Made by a program: the position numbers and the translations under genes. Shown here one piece after another: positions 1 to 9,630 of a stretch of DNA of 64,000 nt (positions are counted from its first letter, which is position 1; each line of letters opens with the position of its first letter). The stretch comes from Streptomyces sp. Tue6028 (GTDB lineage: Bacteria; Actinomycetota; Actinomycetes; Streptomycetales; Streptomycetaceae). The stretch is from the NCBI RefSeq assembly GCF_002300165.1, contig NZ_MLCE01000034.1:1-64000 (forward strand), in the 5' to 3' direction. A model generated the notes under the pieces. It was given only the letters and a program-made list of their open reading frames with translations. It made no database searches and had not been told where the DNA came from.

Positions 1-71
1 GCGCAGTCACCGGCCGCGTCGCGGCCACCGAAGTGAAATCCCTGCTGCTCGACCTGGCCGGCCTCACCTGA
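1..71 (+). CDS. C-terminal tail of an unidentified protein (5' truncated by window)
   Basis: An open plus-strand frame runs from the window edge to a TGA at 69-71. Its last residues read EVKSLLLDLAGLT, with codon use like the neighbouring genes. Only about 22 residues are visible, too few to name a family. It lies 193 bp upstream of a Tat-exported isomerase-like gene on the same strand and could share its transcript. It could also be a chance frame, but the GC3-rich codons and the clean ending favour a real gene end. Confidence 0.5.
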   Translation, partial: AVTGRVAATEVKSLLLDLAGLT

Positions 72-264
72 CGAGGCCTCACGAGCCGTGACGAGCAACT
101 ACAGAAAGTGAACCACGCGCCACTGGCAACGCGTCCCGCGCACCCCTGACGCACGACCGCCGTGCGTCAGGGACGCCCTGCCCGCGGAACGCGGCGATCA
201 CGCGCACGAGCAGCAGACCTCCGGCACCCGACCCAGCTGAACACCGACCCGAAAGAGAGACACC

Positions 265-1422
265 GTGACCGCGTTCAACGACGCATCCGGAACCGGCGAG
301 GCCCTGCGCCGCACCCTCGGCGTCAGCCGCCGCCGTTTCCTCAGCACCTGCACCGCCGCCGCGACCGCGGCGATCGCCGCCCCCGTCCTCGGCGCCTCGC
401 CGGCCCTCGCCCAGGAGCGGGGCAGAGGAGGAGACCAGGGCGGCGACGTCCTTGTCCCCGCGGACAAGCGGGGCATCATCCTCTACACCGTCCGTGACGC
501 GACGGGCCGTGACCCGCTCTCCACCGACCTGCCCTCGGGCTTCCGCGAGGTCTTCGCGCAGCTCTCGCGCTTCGGCTACCGGCAGGTGGAGTTCGCCGGA
601 TACGGCCAGCACGCCAACGCCCCCGGCGGCGCCAACCTGGAGTCCGTGGAGGGCGCGAAGCTGCTGCGCTCCTGGCTCGACGAGTACGGACTGCGGGCCC
701 AGGGCAACCACGGCTTCATACCGTCCTCCTGGCCCTTCACCACGCCCGACCTGGACACCTTCAAGAAGCATCTGGAAATCGCCAACATCCTCGGCATGGA
801 CCACATGGGCACCGGCGGCGACCCCACCGGCAGCGCCTACCGCGCCGACTGGGACGTGGCCGCGGACAAGTGGAACGCGCTCGGCGAGATCGCCCGCCGC
901 GCCGGCATCAAGCTGTACACCCACAACCACGACGCGGCCTACGGCTTCCTGCTCGACGGGGGCCCGCTGGACGCCCAGGGCCGCCCGACCCGCAGTTCCG
1001 GCATCCGCAAGCTGGAGTACTTCCTGAAGGTCACCGACCCGAAGGTGGTCTGGCTGGAGATGGACATCTTCTGGGCGCACGTGGCCCAGTACAAGTTCCA
1101 CACCTACACCGCCCACGACGGCTCCACCCGGGAGAAGGTCTTCGACCCGGCGGGACTCGTCGTGCGCAACAACAAGCGCTACCCGCTCTTCCACGCGAAG
1201 GACGGCACGGTCAACACCACGAACGGCATGGGATACGACATGGTGCCCTTCGGCACCGGCGTCATCGACTACACCACGTTCTTCTCGCGCGTCGGGGCCC
1301 GCAACTACCACAACCCGATGGTCGAGCAGGACAACGCCCCGAGCGGCACCGACCCGGCCCAGTCGCTGAACCACGCGAAGATCGGGTACGACAACATCGC
1401 GGCCCTGCGCAAGTGCCGCTGA
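265..1422 (+). CDS. Tat-exported sugar phosphate isomerase/epimerase-like TIM-barrel protein
   Basis: This 385-residue protein belongs to the xylose-isomerase-like (AP endonuclease 2 fold) TIM-barrel family. The N-terminus has a twin-arginine signal (SRRRFLSTC near residue 20, then an Ala-rich hydrophobic stretch and ASPALAQ near 50), so it is probably folded with its metal and then exported. Likely metal-binding positions are in WLEMDIFWAH (about residue 270), LFHAKDG (about 310) and VEQDNAPSG (about 355). The GTG start is preceded by a purine-rich GAAAGAGAG. Family members act on sugars or inositol-type substrates, but the substrate cannot be told here. It is convergent with the oxalate transporter genes and ends at a strong hairpin. 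Confidence 0.85.
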   Translation: MTAFNDASGTGEALRRTLGVSRRRFLSTCTAAATAAIAAPVLGASPALAQERGRGGDQGGDVLVPADKRGIILYTVRDATGRDPLSTDLPSGFREVFAQLSRFGYRQVEFAGYGQHANAPGGANLESVEGAKLLRSWLDEYGLRAQGNHGFIPSSWPFTTPDLDTFKKHLEIANILGMDHMGTGGDPTGSAYRADWDVAADKWNALGEIARRAGIKLYTHNHDAAYGFLLDGGPLDAQGRPTRSSGIRKLEYFLKVTDPKVVWLEMDIFWAHVAQYKFHTYTAHDGSTREKVFDPAGLVVRNNKRYPLFHAKDGTVNTTNGMGYDMVPFGTGVIDYTTFFSRVGARNYHNPMVEQDNAPSGTDPAQSLNHAKIGYDNIAALRKCR

Positions 1423-1468
1423 CGCACCGGCGTCCCGGCGACGGGCGCCACTGAGCCAGGAGCAGCGC

Positions 1469-1516
1469 ATCAGGCGGCCCTCCCCACGACGCACCATGTG
1501 GGGAGGGCCGCCTGAT
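1469..1516. terminator. Bidirectional stem-loop terminator
   Basis: A perfect 19-bp stem (arms 1469-1487 and 1498-1516) with a 10-nt loop lies between the convergent isomerase-like gene and the OFA transporter gene. It has no U tract, as is usual for Streptomyces hairpin terminators, and is placed to stop transcription from both sides. Confidence 0.8.
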
Positions 1517-1576
1517 CGGTACTCGCTGCCGTGCGCGTCTCCCGCCCGCCGGCGCGGCCGGCCGGGAGACGGTCCG

Positions 1577-2980
1577 TCAGCCCGCCGGCTGCGGCGTCGG
1601 CGTCAGGACGTCGCTGTCCCGTCCGGGCTGCCTCAGCAGCAGCGCGATCGCCGCCGCCACCATCGAGATGCCGCCGGCCAGCGCGTACGCGCCGTTGTAG
1701 CCCCAGGCGGCGACCACCATCGAGCCGAGCCCGCCGCCGAACAGGCCGCTGATCAGCTTGCCGCTGTACACCAGCCCGTAGTTGGTGGCGTTGTAGTTCT
1801 CGCCGAAGTAGTCCGGAGTCAGCGCCGCGAACATCGGGTAGAAGGCGCCGCCGCCGAAACCGGAGAGGAAGGCGAAGAACAGGAACAGCCACTCGCTCTT
1901 GATGTCGCCCGCCCAGATCACTCCGAACTGCGCGAGCCCCAGGACCACGATGACGAACACCAGGGTCATCTTGCGGCCCCAGGTGTCGGACAGCCAGCCC
2001 ACGACGGCCCGCCCGATGCCGTTGATGACGGCCATGATGCCCATGGAGGACGCCGCGACCAGCGGACCGAAGCCGACCTCCTTGGCGAAGTCGACCTGGA
2101 AGGAGATCCCGAAGATCGACACGCCGGCGGTCATGACCAGGGTGATCCACATCAAGGGGAGCACTCCCGACCTGATGGCCTCCTTGGGTGTGTACTGCTT
2201 CACCGCGGGAGGGTTCTTGGCCAGGCTGGCGGCCGACTTGGCGTCGCCGCCGTGGGTCAGCGGGTCGATGTCGGCGGGCCACCAGTTCTTCGGCGGGTCC
2301 TTGAAGAAGAACGCGCAGGACAGCACGACGATCATCACGTAGCACCCGATGAGGTCCAGGACGCGGTGGTAGTTCCCGGTGTCGAACGCGTAGTTGAAGA
2401 TGAAGATGAACGGCAGGGAGCCGTAGGCGAATCCGCCGTTGACGAACCCTGTCCTGGCGCCCCGGCGCTCCGGGAACCACTTGCCGACCATGTTGATGCA
2501 GGTCGCGTAGACGAAGCCGGAGCCGATGCCGCCGATGACACCGAAGCCGAGGATCGCCAGGAGGACGTTGCTCAGGTGCGAGAGGGCGAGGAAGCCGATC
2601 ACGCACATGCCCGCGCCGAGGTACATCGCCTTGCGGGCGGTGAGGATGCCCTTCTCCCGCATCCAGCCCGCGGGGAAGGCCACGCCCGCCTGGAAGAAGA
2701 CCCAGACGCTGAGGATCCAGAAGGTGTTGCTCTGCGTCCAGCCGTGCGCGTGGGACAGGGTGTCCTCGGCGGAGCCGTACGCGTACTCGAAGACGCTGAT
2801 GGCCATCATGGCGACCCACGGGAGGTACACCATGAACTTGCGGGAGTGTCCGAGGATGTCCCGGTCCGTCTCGCCGATCCGGTAGACGCGGCCCCGGGCG
2901 TCGGTGACTTCACGGTACGAGCGGTTCGAGGCGCCGGCGCCGGCCGGTGAGCCCTGTGCGGCGATGCGTTCCGTCGTCAT
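1577..2980 (-). CDS. OFA-family MFS transporter (oxalate/formate antiporter type), copy 2
   Basis: This 467-residue, 12-helix membrane protein is of the oxalate:formate antiporter (OFA) family. Family-like segments are GGIGSGFVYATCINMVGKWFPERRG in the first half, and GFGGGAFYPMFAALTPDYFG followed by YSGKLISGLFGG in the second. The lysine in the last motif may correspond to the substrate-binding lysine of OxlT (inference). The ATG follows the stop codon of the upstream paralogue by one base, so the two are translationally linked. Downstream of the oxc-frc genes, its most likely job is oxalate uptake coupled to formate exit, though a monocarboxylate substrate is possible. Confidence 0.88.
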   Translation of the reverse strand: MTTERIAAQGSPAGAGASNRSYREVTDARGRVYRIGETDRDILGHSRKFMVYLPWVAMMAISVFEYAYGSAEDTLSHAHGWTQSNTFWILSVWVFFQAGVAFPAGWMREKGILTARKAMYLGAGMCVIGFLALSHLSNVLLAILGFGVIGGIGSGFVYATCINMVGKWFPERRGARTGFVNGGFAYGSLPFIFIFNYAFDTGNYHRVLDLIGCYVMIVVLSCAFFFKDPPKNWWPADIDPLTHGGDAKSAASLAKNPPAVKQYTPKEAIRSGVLPLMWITLVMTAGVSIFGISFQVDFAKEVGFGPLVAASSMGIMAVINGIGRAVVGWLSDTWGRKMTLVFVIVVLGLAQFGVIWAGDIKSEWLFLFFAFLSGFGGGAFYPMFAALTPDYFGENYNATNYGLVYSGKLISGLFGGGLGSMVVAAWGYNGAYALAGGISMVAAAIALLLRQPGRDSDVLTPTPQPAG

Positions 2981-2981
2981 T

Positions 2982-4370
2982 TCACGCCATCTCCTCGCCG
3001 AGCGGTTGCGGGTTGGGGACGATGCCGCGGGCCCTGGGGCGGCCCGGGGACTTCAGGAAGAGCGCCAGCACGGCGGAGGCCAGGCCGATGGAGCCCGCGA
3101 GCACGAACGCGCCGTGGTAGTCCCAGGCGCCCACGACGACCGCGCCCATGCCCGAGCCGACGAGGCCCGAGATCAGCTTCGAGCTGTAGACCATGCCGTA
3201 GTTGGAGGCGTTGTTGTTCTCGCCGAAGTAGTCCGCCGTCATGGCCGCGAACAGCGGGAAGATCGCCCCGCCGCCGAAGCCGGAGACCATGGAGCAGAAC
3301 AGGAAGAACGGCATGCTGCCCATCTGGCCGGAGACGAGCACACCGAACTGCGCGGAGCCGAGGACCAGACACACGATGATCAGTGTGTTGCGGCGCCCGA
3401 AGCGGTCGGAGATCCAGCCGATCACGCCGCGGCCGGTTCCGTTGACGATGGCCTTCAGGGACATCGCCGTGGCGACGATCCCTCCGGCGAAACCCATGTC
3501 CTTGCCGAACGGCACCTGGAAGGCGATGCCGAAGATGTTGATCCCCGCGGTGCACAGCAGACAGAACCACATCATCCACAGAACGGGGGTACGGGCGGCC
3601 TCCCTCGGGGTGTACTGCTTGACGGCCGGCGGGTTCTTCTCCAGTGCCCGCCGGATCTTGGGGTCGTCGGACACCTTGAGCGGGTCCACGTGCGGCGGCC
3701 ACCACCCCTTGGGCGGATCCTTGAAGAACCAGCCCGCGAAGGCGACCACGGCGCAGCAGATCAGGCCGACCGAGATGAGGACGCCCTGGTAGTTGCTGAG
3801 GTCCATGTAGGAGGTGAACAGGAAGACGAACGGCACCGAGCCGTAGGCGAAACCGCCGTTGACCAGGCCGGTCTTGCCGCCCTTGCGCTCCGGGTACCAC
3901 TTGCCGACCATGTTCACGCAGGTCGCGTAGACGAAGCCGGCGCCGATGCCGCTGAACATGCCGAAGCCGATGTAGGCGACGGTGACATGCGGTGCGAACG
4001 CGAGCGAGAGATATCCCAGAATCGTGCCGAGCGCGCCGAGGAACATGGCGTACCGCGCGGGCAGCCGCCCGCTCTCGCGCAGTTGCCCGGCGGGGAAGGC
4101 GACGGCGGCCTGGAAGAAGACCCAGACGCCCATCAGCCAGAAGATGTGCCCACTGCTCCACAGATGGGCGTCGTGCAGGGTGTCCTCGGCGGATGTGAAC
4201 GCGTACTCCGAGGAACTGATGCCCAGCATCCCCATCCAGGGGAAGAGCACCATGGTCCAGCGTGGTCGCCCCATGATGTCGCGGTCGGTCTCACCGATGC
4301 GGTAAAGGCGGCCGTTGCGATCCGTCACCTCCCTGTAGGGGACGGATGTAGAAAGGTCGGCGGTAGTCAT
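2982..4370 (-). CDS. OFA-family MFS transporter (oxalate/formate antiporter type), copy 1
   Basis: This 462-residue paralogue of the next gene has the same architecture: an N-terminal cytoplasmic segment YREVTDRNGRLYRIGETDRDI, 12 predicted helices, and the matching YSSKLISGLVG motif late in the protein. It lies 124 bp downstream of the acyl-CoA synthetase gene on the same strand and starts its own transporter pair. The pair probably arose by tandem duplication. Both copies keep the central loop KNPPAVKQYTP. The substrate is inferred from the oxalate genes next door. Confidence 0.88.
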   Translation of the reverse strand: MTTADLSTSVPYREVTDRNGRLYRIGETDRDIMGRPRWTMVLFPWMGMLGISSSEYAFTSAEDTLHDAHLWSSGHIFWLMGVWVFFQAAVAFPAGQLRESGRLPARYAMFLGALGTILGYLSLAFAPHVTVAYIGFGMFSGIGAGFVYATCVNMVGKWYPERKGGKTGLVNGGFAYGSVPFVFLFTSYMDLSNYQGVLISVGLICCAVVAFAGWFFKDPPKGWWPPHVDPLKVSDDPKIRRALEKNPPAVKQYTPREAARTPVLWMMWFCLLCTAGINIFGIAFQVPFGKDMGFAGGIVATAMSLKAIVNGTGRGVIGWISDRFGRRNTLIIVCLVLGSAQFGVLVSGQMGSMPFFLFCSMVSGFGGGAIFPLFAAMTADYFGENNNASNYGMVYSSKLISGLVGSGMGAVVVGAWDYHGAFVLAGSIGLASAVLALFLKSPGRPRARGIVPNPQPLGEEMA

Positions 4371-4448
4371 GTCGGATCAGCACCCCTTGCGTCGAAAGAT
4401 CTGGCCAGCGCCCCCTGTCCAAATGCCTTTCGTGTGCGCACGGGTCCT

Positions 4449-4481
4449 GGGGGCGGCCGACGCGCACCGTCGACCGCCCCC
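4449..4481 (-). terminator. Stem-loop after the oxc-frc-acyl-CoA synthetase operon
   Basis: Arms 4449-4456 and 4474-4481 (GGGGGCGG/CCGCCCCC) pair, with inner CGAC/GTCG pairing after a one-base mismatch. It lies directly after the acyl-CoA synthetase stop and before the transporter pair, so the transporters may have their own promoter or be read through. Confidence 0.55.
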
Positions 4482-4494
4482 GCGCTCGGTCACC

Positions 4495-6639
4495 TCATGA
4501 ACCGCCCCCCAACAGCCCCGCCGAGCGCGCCCAGCGGTACTTCGCACCGAGGACGGCCACCGGCCTCTCGGTCGTGTACGGGTAGGCCACCACCCCGCGC
4601 TCGTAGAGGTACTGGCAGGCCTCCTCCACCTCGACGTCGCCCGCGAGCGACGCGACGACGGGCTTCTCGATGCCCCGCTCGCGGAATTCGGCCACCACGC
4701 GCGCGGTGAGCTCGGCGAACACCATGGGCGGGGTCACGATGGTGTGCCAGTAGCCGAGGACGAGCGCGTGGATGCGCGGGTCCTCCAGGCCCAGACGGAT
4801 CGTCGCCTCGTACGTCGACGGCGGCTCGCCGCCCGTGATGTCGACCGGGTTGCCCGCGGCGCCGAACGGCGGGATGAACTTCCGGAACGCCGCGTCCAGG
4901 TCCGGCGGGATCTCCATCAGGGACAGGCCGTTGTCGGTGACGGCGTCCGAGAGGAGCACACCGCTGCCGCCCGCGCCGGTGATGATCACGACGTTGTCGC
5001 CCTTGGGGGCGGGGAGCACCGGCAACGCGCGCGCGTACTCCAGCATGTCGTTCAGGCCGGGCGCCCGGATGACGCCGGCCTGCCGCAGGATGTCGTCGTA
5101 GACGGCGTCGTCGCCGGCGAGCGCCCCGGTGTGCGAACCCGCCGCCTTCGCCCCGGCCGCGGTACGGCCCGCCTTGAGCACCACGACCGGCTTCTTCGGG
5201 ACCGTCGCGCGGGCGGCCTCCACGAAGGCACGTCCGTCCTTGAGGTCCTCCAGGTGCATCGCGATGCACTCGGTGTGCGGATCCTCGCCGAACCAGGTGA
5301 GCAGGTCGTCCTCGTCCAGGTCCGACTTGTTGCCGAGCCCCACGATCGCGGAGACGCCGGTCTTCGTCGTGCGGGCGAAGCCGAGGATCGCCATGCCGAT
5401 GCCGCCGGACTGCGAGGTGAGCGCGACGCCGCCCTTCACGTCGTACGGGGTGCAGAACGTGGCGCACAGGTCCTGCCACGTCGAGTAGTAGCCGTAGATG
5501 TTGGGGCCGAGGAGCCGGATGCCGTGCCGTTCGGCGATGGCCACGATCTCGTCCTGGAGCTCCTGCTCGCCGGTCTCCGCGAAGCCCGAGGGGATCAGTA
5601 CGGCGTTGGGGATCCCCTTGCGTCCCACCTCCTCCAGGGCCGAGGCCACGAACTTGGCGGGGATCGCGAAGACCGCCACATCCACCTCACCGGGAACGTC
5701 CGTGACACTCTTGTACGCCTTGCGGCCCAGAATGTCATCGGCCTTGGGGTTCACCGGGTGGATCTCCCCGGAGAAGCCGCCGTCGACGAGGTTGCGCATG
5801 ACCGAATTGCCGATCTTGCCTTGTTCGTTGGAGGCGCCGATCACGGCGACGGACGACGGCTGCATCAGCCGGCGCATCGAGGTGAGGATCTCCTCGCGGC
5901 CGTACTTGCGGCGCTCCTTGGGGACTCCGTCCGCGAGGATCACGCGGATGTCCGCGGCGACGGCACCCTCCGGGGTGGCGATCACCGGGTTGAGGTCCAC
6001 CTCGGCTATCTCCGGGAAGTCCGCGACGAGTTCGGAGACCCGGCGGATCTGCTCCGCGATCGCCCACCGGTCCACCGCCGGGGCGCCGCGCACCCCGCGC
6101 AGGATCTCCGCCGAGCGGATGGAGTCGAGCATCGACAGCGCCTCGTCGGCGTCCACGGGGGCGAGGCGGAAGGTGACGTCCTTGAGGACCTCGACCAGCA
6201 CTCCGCCCAGCCCGAAGGCGACGACCTTCCCGAACGTCGGGTCGGTGACCGCGCCGACGATGACCTCCTGGCCCTTCGGGAGCAGTTCCTGCACCTGGAC
6301 GCCGTCGATTCGGGCCTGCGGGTCGTACGCCCGTGCGTTCTCGACGATCTTGTGGAAGGCCGCCCGTACGTCCGCCGCGCCCTGCACGCCGACGATCACG
6401 CCGCCGGCGTCGGTCTTGTGCAGGATGTCGGGGGAGACGATCTTCATCACGACGGGCCCGCCGAAGCGCGCCGCGCAGGCCACCGCCTCGTCGACGTCCG
6501 TCGCGAGCTCCTCGCCGGGGACGGCGATCGCGTACGCGTCGGCGATCACCTTTCCCTCGGGCGCGGTGAGCGCGGTCCGGCCCTCGGCCCGCACGGCGTC
6601 GAGGAGCGTGCGCACCCTCAGCACCCGGTCTTCGGCCAT
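4495..6639 (-). CDS. ADP-forming acyl-CoA synthetase (acetate--CoA ligase type), fused subunits
   Basis: This 714-residue single-chain NDP-forming acyl-CoA synthetase has a beta-then-alpha domain order. The N-terminal ATP-grasp domain (about 1-230) contains GGPVVMKIVSPDILHKTDAGG. A CoA-binding Rossmann domain follows (VAVIGASNEQGKIGNSV, about 255-350), then a flavodoxin-like ligase region with SQSGGIGMA and SHTGALAGDD, whose His could be the phosphorylated residue. The ATG at 6639 was chosen; a TTG sits one codon upstream. The gene follows frc by 3 bp. In an oxalate operon it could make oxalyl-CoA or recover ATP from formyl-CoA; the substrate is inferred. Confidence 0.85.
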   Translation of the reverse strand: MAEDRVLRVRTLLDAVRAEGRTALTAPEGKVIADAYAIAVPGEELATDVDEAVACAARFGGPVVMKIVSPDILHKTDAGGVIVGVQGAADVRAAFHKIVENARAYDPQARIDGVQVQELLPKGQEVIVGAVTDPTFGKVVAFGLGGVLVEVLKDVTFRLAPVDADEALSMLDSIRSAEILRGVRGAPAVDRWAIAEQIRRVSELVADFPEIAEVDLNPVIATPEGAVAADIRVILADGVPKERRKYGREEILTSMRRLMQPSSVAVIGASNEQGKIGNSVMRNLVDGGFSGEIHPVNPKADDILGRKAYKSVTDVPGEVDVAVFAIPAKFVASALEEVGRKGIPNAVLIPSGFAETGEQELQDEIVAIAERHGIRLLGPNIYGYYSTWQDLCATFCTPYDVKGGVALTSQSGGIGMAILGFARTTKTGVSAIVGLGNKSDLDEDDLLTWFGEDPHTECIAMHLEDLKDGRAFVEAARATVPKKPVVVLKAGRTAAGAKAAGSHTGALAGDDAVYDDILRQAGVIRAPGLNDMLEYARALPVLPAPKGDNVVIITGAGGSGVLLSDAVTDNGLSLMEIPPDLDAAFRKFIPPFGAAGNPVDITGGEPPSTYEATIRLGLEDPRIHALVLGYWHTIVTPPMVFAELTARVVAEFRERGIEKPVVASLAGDVEVEEACQYLYERGVVAYPYTTERPVAVLGAKYRWARSAGLLGGGS

Positions 6640-6642
6640 CAA

Positions 6643-7872
6643 TCAGATCACTCCGTTCGACTTGAGCAGGCGCAGTTCCTCGTCGCCGAGGCCGAGCTCG
6701 CCGATGTAGACCTCTTGGTTGTGCTCGCCGAGCAGCGGCGAACTGGTCACGTTCACGGGAGAGTCGGAGAGCTTCAGCGGGCTGCCCACCGTGGTGAACT
6801 CGCCGCGCTGCGGGTGCGGCACCGTCACGACCATCTCGTTGGCGACCAGCGACTCGTCCTCGATGATCTCCCTGGTCGACAGGATCGGACCGCAGGGGAT
6901 GTTGTGGGCGTTCAGCTTCTCCAGCACCTCCCACTTGGGGAGGGTGGACGACCACTCCTCGATGAGCTGGAACATCTTGTTGAGCTGGGGCAGCCGGGCC
7001 TCCGGAGTGGCCCACTCGGGATCGTCCGCCAGCTCGGGGCGCCCGATGAGTTCGCTGATCGGCTTCCAGCCGACGGGCTGCACGATGACGTACACGTAGT
7101 CGTTGGGCCCGCCCGGCGCGCACTTGACGGCCCAGCCCGGCTGCCCGCCGCCCGACGCGTTCCCGGACCGGGGAACCTCGTCGCCGAAGTCCTCGTTGGG
7201 ATATTCGGCGAGCGGGCCGTGCGTCAGGCGCTGCTGATCGCGCAGCTTCACCCGGCAGAGGTTGAGCACGGCATGCTGCATGGCGACGTTGACCCGCTGC
7301 CCACGCCCGGTGTTCTCCCGCTGGAACAGCGCCGCGAGAATCCCCGCCACGGCGTGGACGCCCGTGCCCGAGTCACCGATCTGGGCCCCCGTCGCCAGCG
7401 GCGGTCCGTCCTCGAAGCCGGTGGTCGACATCGACCCGCCCATGGCCTGCGCGACGACCTCGTACGCCTTGAAGTTGGTGTACGGGCCGTCCCCGAACCC
7501 CTTGATGGAGGCATAGACGATACGGGGATTGATCTCCTGGATGCGGTCCCAGGTGAAGCCCATGCGGTCGACCGCGCCGGGGCCGAAGTTCTCGACCATG
7601 ACGTCGGAGCGCCGGATCAGTTCGGTGAGGATCTCCTTGCCGCGCTCGGTCTTGGTGTTCAGGGTGATGCTCCGCTTGTTGCAGTTGAGCATCGTGAAGT
7701 AGAGGGAGTCGACGTCCGGGAGGTCGCGCAGCTGTTTGCGCGTGATGTCGCCGGTCGGCGCCTCCAGCTTGACGACGTCCGCGCCCAGCCAGGCCAGCAG
7801 CTGGGTCGCGGAGGGCCCGGACTGGACGTGCGTCATGTCGAGGACTCGGATGCCTTCGAGAGCCTTGGTCAT
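6643..7872 (-). CDS. frc: Formyl-CoA:oxalate CoA-transferase
   Basis: This class III CoA-transferase of 409 residues moves CoA from formyl-CoA to oxalate, giving oxalyl-CoA for the decarboxylase. The catalytic aspartate is visible as D167 in GAQIGDSGTG (D169 in the Oxalobacter enzyme), Gln17 is conserved in HVQSGP, and the glycine loop appears as SGGGQPGW near residue 248. The length fits the family. It lies 12 bp downstream of oxc on the same strand, and the pairing with oxc makes this assignment more specific than a generic CaiB/BaiF family call. Confidence 0.93.
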   Translation of the reverse strand: MTKALEGIRVLDMTHVQSGPSATQLLAWLGADVVKLEAPTGDITRKQLRDLPDVDSLYFTMLNCNKRSITLNTKTERGKEILTELIRRSDVMVENFGPGAVDRMGFTWDRIQEINPRIVYASIKGFGDGPYTNFKAYEVVAQAMGGSMSTTGFEDGPPLATGAQIGDSGTGVHAVAGILAALFQRENTGRGQRVNVAMQHAVLNLCRVKLRDQQRLTHGPLAEYPNEDFGDEVPRSGNASGGGQPGWAVKCAPGGPNDYVYVIVQPVGWKPISELIGRPELADDPEWATPEARLPQLNKMFQLIEEWSSTLPKWEVLEKLNAHNIPCGPILSTREIIEDESLVANEMVVTVPHPQRGEFTTVGSPLKLSDSPVNVTSSPLLGEHNQEVYIGELGLGDEELRLLKSNGVI

Positions 7873-7884
7873 GGCCGGGTCACC

Positions 7885-9579
7885 TCACTTGTACATCGTC
7901 TGGTTCATGGTTCCGGGGGCGTACGCGTCCGGGTCGACCCAGACGTTGATCAGCGACGGCTTGCCCGACTCGCGGGCGCGCCGCAGGGCGGGGCCGATGT
8001 CGGCGGGGTCGCGGACCTCCTCGCCGTAACCGCCCAGCATCTGGGCGAACTTGTCGTAGTGGACGTCGCCGAGGGTGTTGCCGACCCGTTCGCGGTCCAG
8101 GCCGTACTTCTGGGCCTGGCCGTAGCGGATCTGGTTCATCGAGGAGTTGTTGCCGACGATGCCGACGAAGGGGAGGTCGTAGCGGACGAGGGTCTCGAAG
8201 TCCCAGCCGGTCAGGGAGAAGGCGCCGTCGCCGAAGAGGGCGACGACCTCCTTGTCGGTCCGGGCCTTCTTGGCCGCGAGCACGAAGGGGATGCCGACAC
8301 CGAGCGTGCCGAGCGGGCCCGGGTCCATCCAGTGGCCCGGTGACTTGGGCTGTACGACCTGCCCGGAGAAGGTGACGATGTCGCCGCCGTCGCCGATGTA
8401 GATCGAGTCCTCGGTGAGGAAGTCGTTGATCTCGCTCACCAGTCGGTACGGGTGGATGGGCGAGGCGTCGGACTTCAGGCTGGGCAGCCGCTTCTCGATC
8501 GCGGTCTGCTCGGCGGCCCGCAGTTCGTCCAGCCACTCCTTGCGCTTGGACGCCCCGCCGTTGATGCGGCCGGAGGCCGCCTCGGTCACCGACTTCAGGA
8601 TCAGCCCGGCGTCGCCGACGATGCCCAGGTCGACGTCGCGGTTCTTGCCGACGGTCCGGTAGTCGAGGTCGATCTGCACGACGGTCGCGTCCGGCGACAG
8701 CCGCTTGCCGTAGCCCATGCGGAAGTCGAAGGGTGTGCCGACGATGACGATGACATCGGCGTTGGAGAACGCGTAGCGGCGGGAGAGCTGGAAGTGGTGC
8801 GGGTCGCCGGGCGGCAGCGTGCCGCGGCCGGCGCCGTTCATGTAGGCGGGGATGTTCAGGGTGCGCACGAGGTCGATCGCGGACTCGGTGCCGCGGGTCG
8901 TCCAGACCTGACTGCCCAGCAGGATCGCCGGCTTCTCGGCGTGCACGAGCAGGTCGGCGAGCTTCTCGATCGCCTCGGGCTCGCCGGCCGAGCGGGTCGA
9001 GGCGCGGTAGCGGCCGGCCGCGGGGATGCGGGCCTTCTCCAGGGGCACCTTCGCGTCCAGGACGTCCCGTGGGATCTCCAGGAAGGAGGGGCCGGGCGCC
9101 CCGTGGTAGCACTCGCGGAACGCCATCGACACCATGTCGGCGGCGCGCGCGGTGTCCGGCACCGTCGCCGCGAACTTGGTGATCGGCGTCATCATGTCGA
9201 CGTGCGGAAGGTCCTGGAGGGACCCCATCTTGTGCTGGGTGTGCGCTCCCTGGCCGCCGATCAGGAGCATTGGGGACTCGGCGCGGAAGGCGTTGGCGAC
9301 GCCGGTCACCGCGTCGGTGGTCCCGGGACCCGCCGTGACCACGGCGCATCCCGGCTTGCCGGTGATGCGTGCGTAACCGTCGGCGGCGTGGGCGGCGACC
9401 TGCTCGTGGCGTACGTCGACGACCTCGATGCCCTCGTCGACGCAGCCGTCGTAGATGTCGATGATGTGGCCGCCGCAGAGGGTGTAGATGACCTCCACAC
9501 CCTCCGCTTTGAGTGCCTTGGCGACCAGGTGCCCACCGGAGATGAAGGTCGTGTTGGTGTCGCTGCTGCCGTCGGGCAT
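7885..9579 (-). CDS. oxc: Oxalyl-CoA decarboxylase (ThDP-dependent)
   Basis: This 564-residue thiamine-diphosphate enzyme decarboxylates oxalyl-CoA to formyl-CoA and CO2. The cofactor glutamate lies in VRHEQVAAHAADGYAR (E59), and the ThDP motif GDGAFSLTGWDFETL...VGNN is near residues 455-485. The frame is open further upstream to 9672, but the ATG at 9579 has a GGGACAGGA ribosome site at good spacing, matches the usual N-terminus, and keeps the palindromic operator at 9631-9654 outside the coding region. It is the first gene of oxc-frc-acyl-CoA synthetase. The adjacent frc argues against acetolactate synthase or glyoxylate carboligase. Confidence 0.92.
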   Translation of the reverse strand: MPDGSSDTNTTFISGGHLVAKALKAEGVEVIYTLCGGHIIDIYDGCVDEGIEVVDVRHEQVAAHAADGYARITGKPGCAVVTAGPGTTDAVTGVANAFRAESPMLLIGGQGAHTQHKMGSLQDLPHVDMMTPITKFAATVPDTARAADMVSMAFRECYHGAPGPSFLEIPRDVLDAKVPLEKARIPAAGRYRASTRSAGEPEAIEKLADLLVHAEKPAILLGSQVWTTRGTESAIDLVRTLNIPAYMNGAGRGTLPPGDPHHFQLSRRYAFSNADVIVIVGTPFDFRMGYGKRLSPDATVVQIDLDYRTVGKNRDVDLGIVGDAGLILKSVTEAASGRINGGASKRKEWLDELRAAEQTAIEKRLPSLKSDASPIHPYRLVSEINDFLTEDSIYIGDGGDIVTFSGQVVQPKSPGHWMDPGPLGTLGVGIPFVLAAKKARTDKEVVALFGDGAFSLTGWDFETLVRYDLPFVGIVGNNSSMNQIRYGQAQKYGLDRERVGNTLGDVHYDKFAQMLGGYGEEVRDPADIGPALRRARESGKPSLINVWVDPDAYAPGTMNQTMYK

Positions 9580-9630
9580 GGCGAAGTCCTGTCCCTTCGT
9601 AGGGGGTTGGAACGCTCTCGCGGTACATTG

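Noticed and set aside
4744..8343. 1199-codon plus-strand open frame antisense to the acyl-CoA synthetase, frc and oxc
   Set aside because: It lies opposite three genes with clear catalytic motifs, and its translation (Val/Arg/Asp-rich, no domain) is typical of an antisense shadow.
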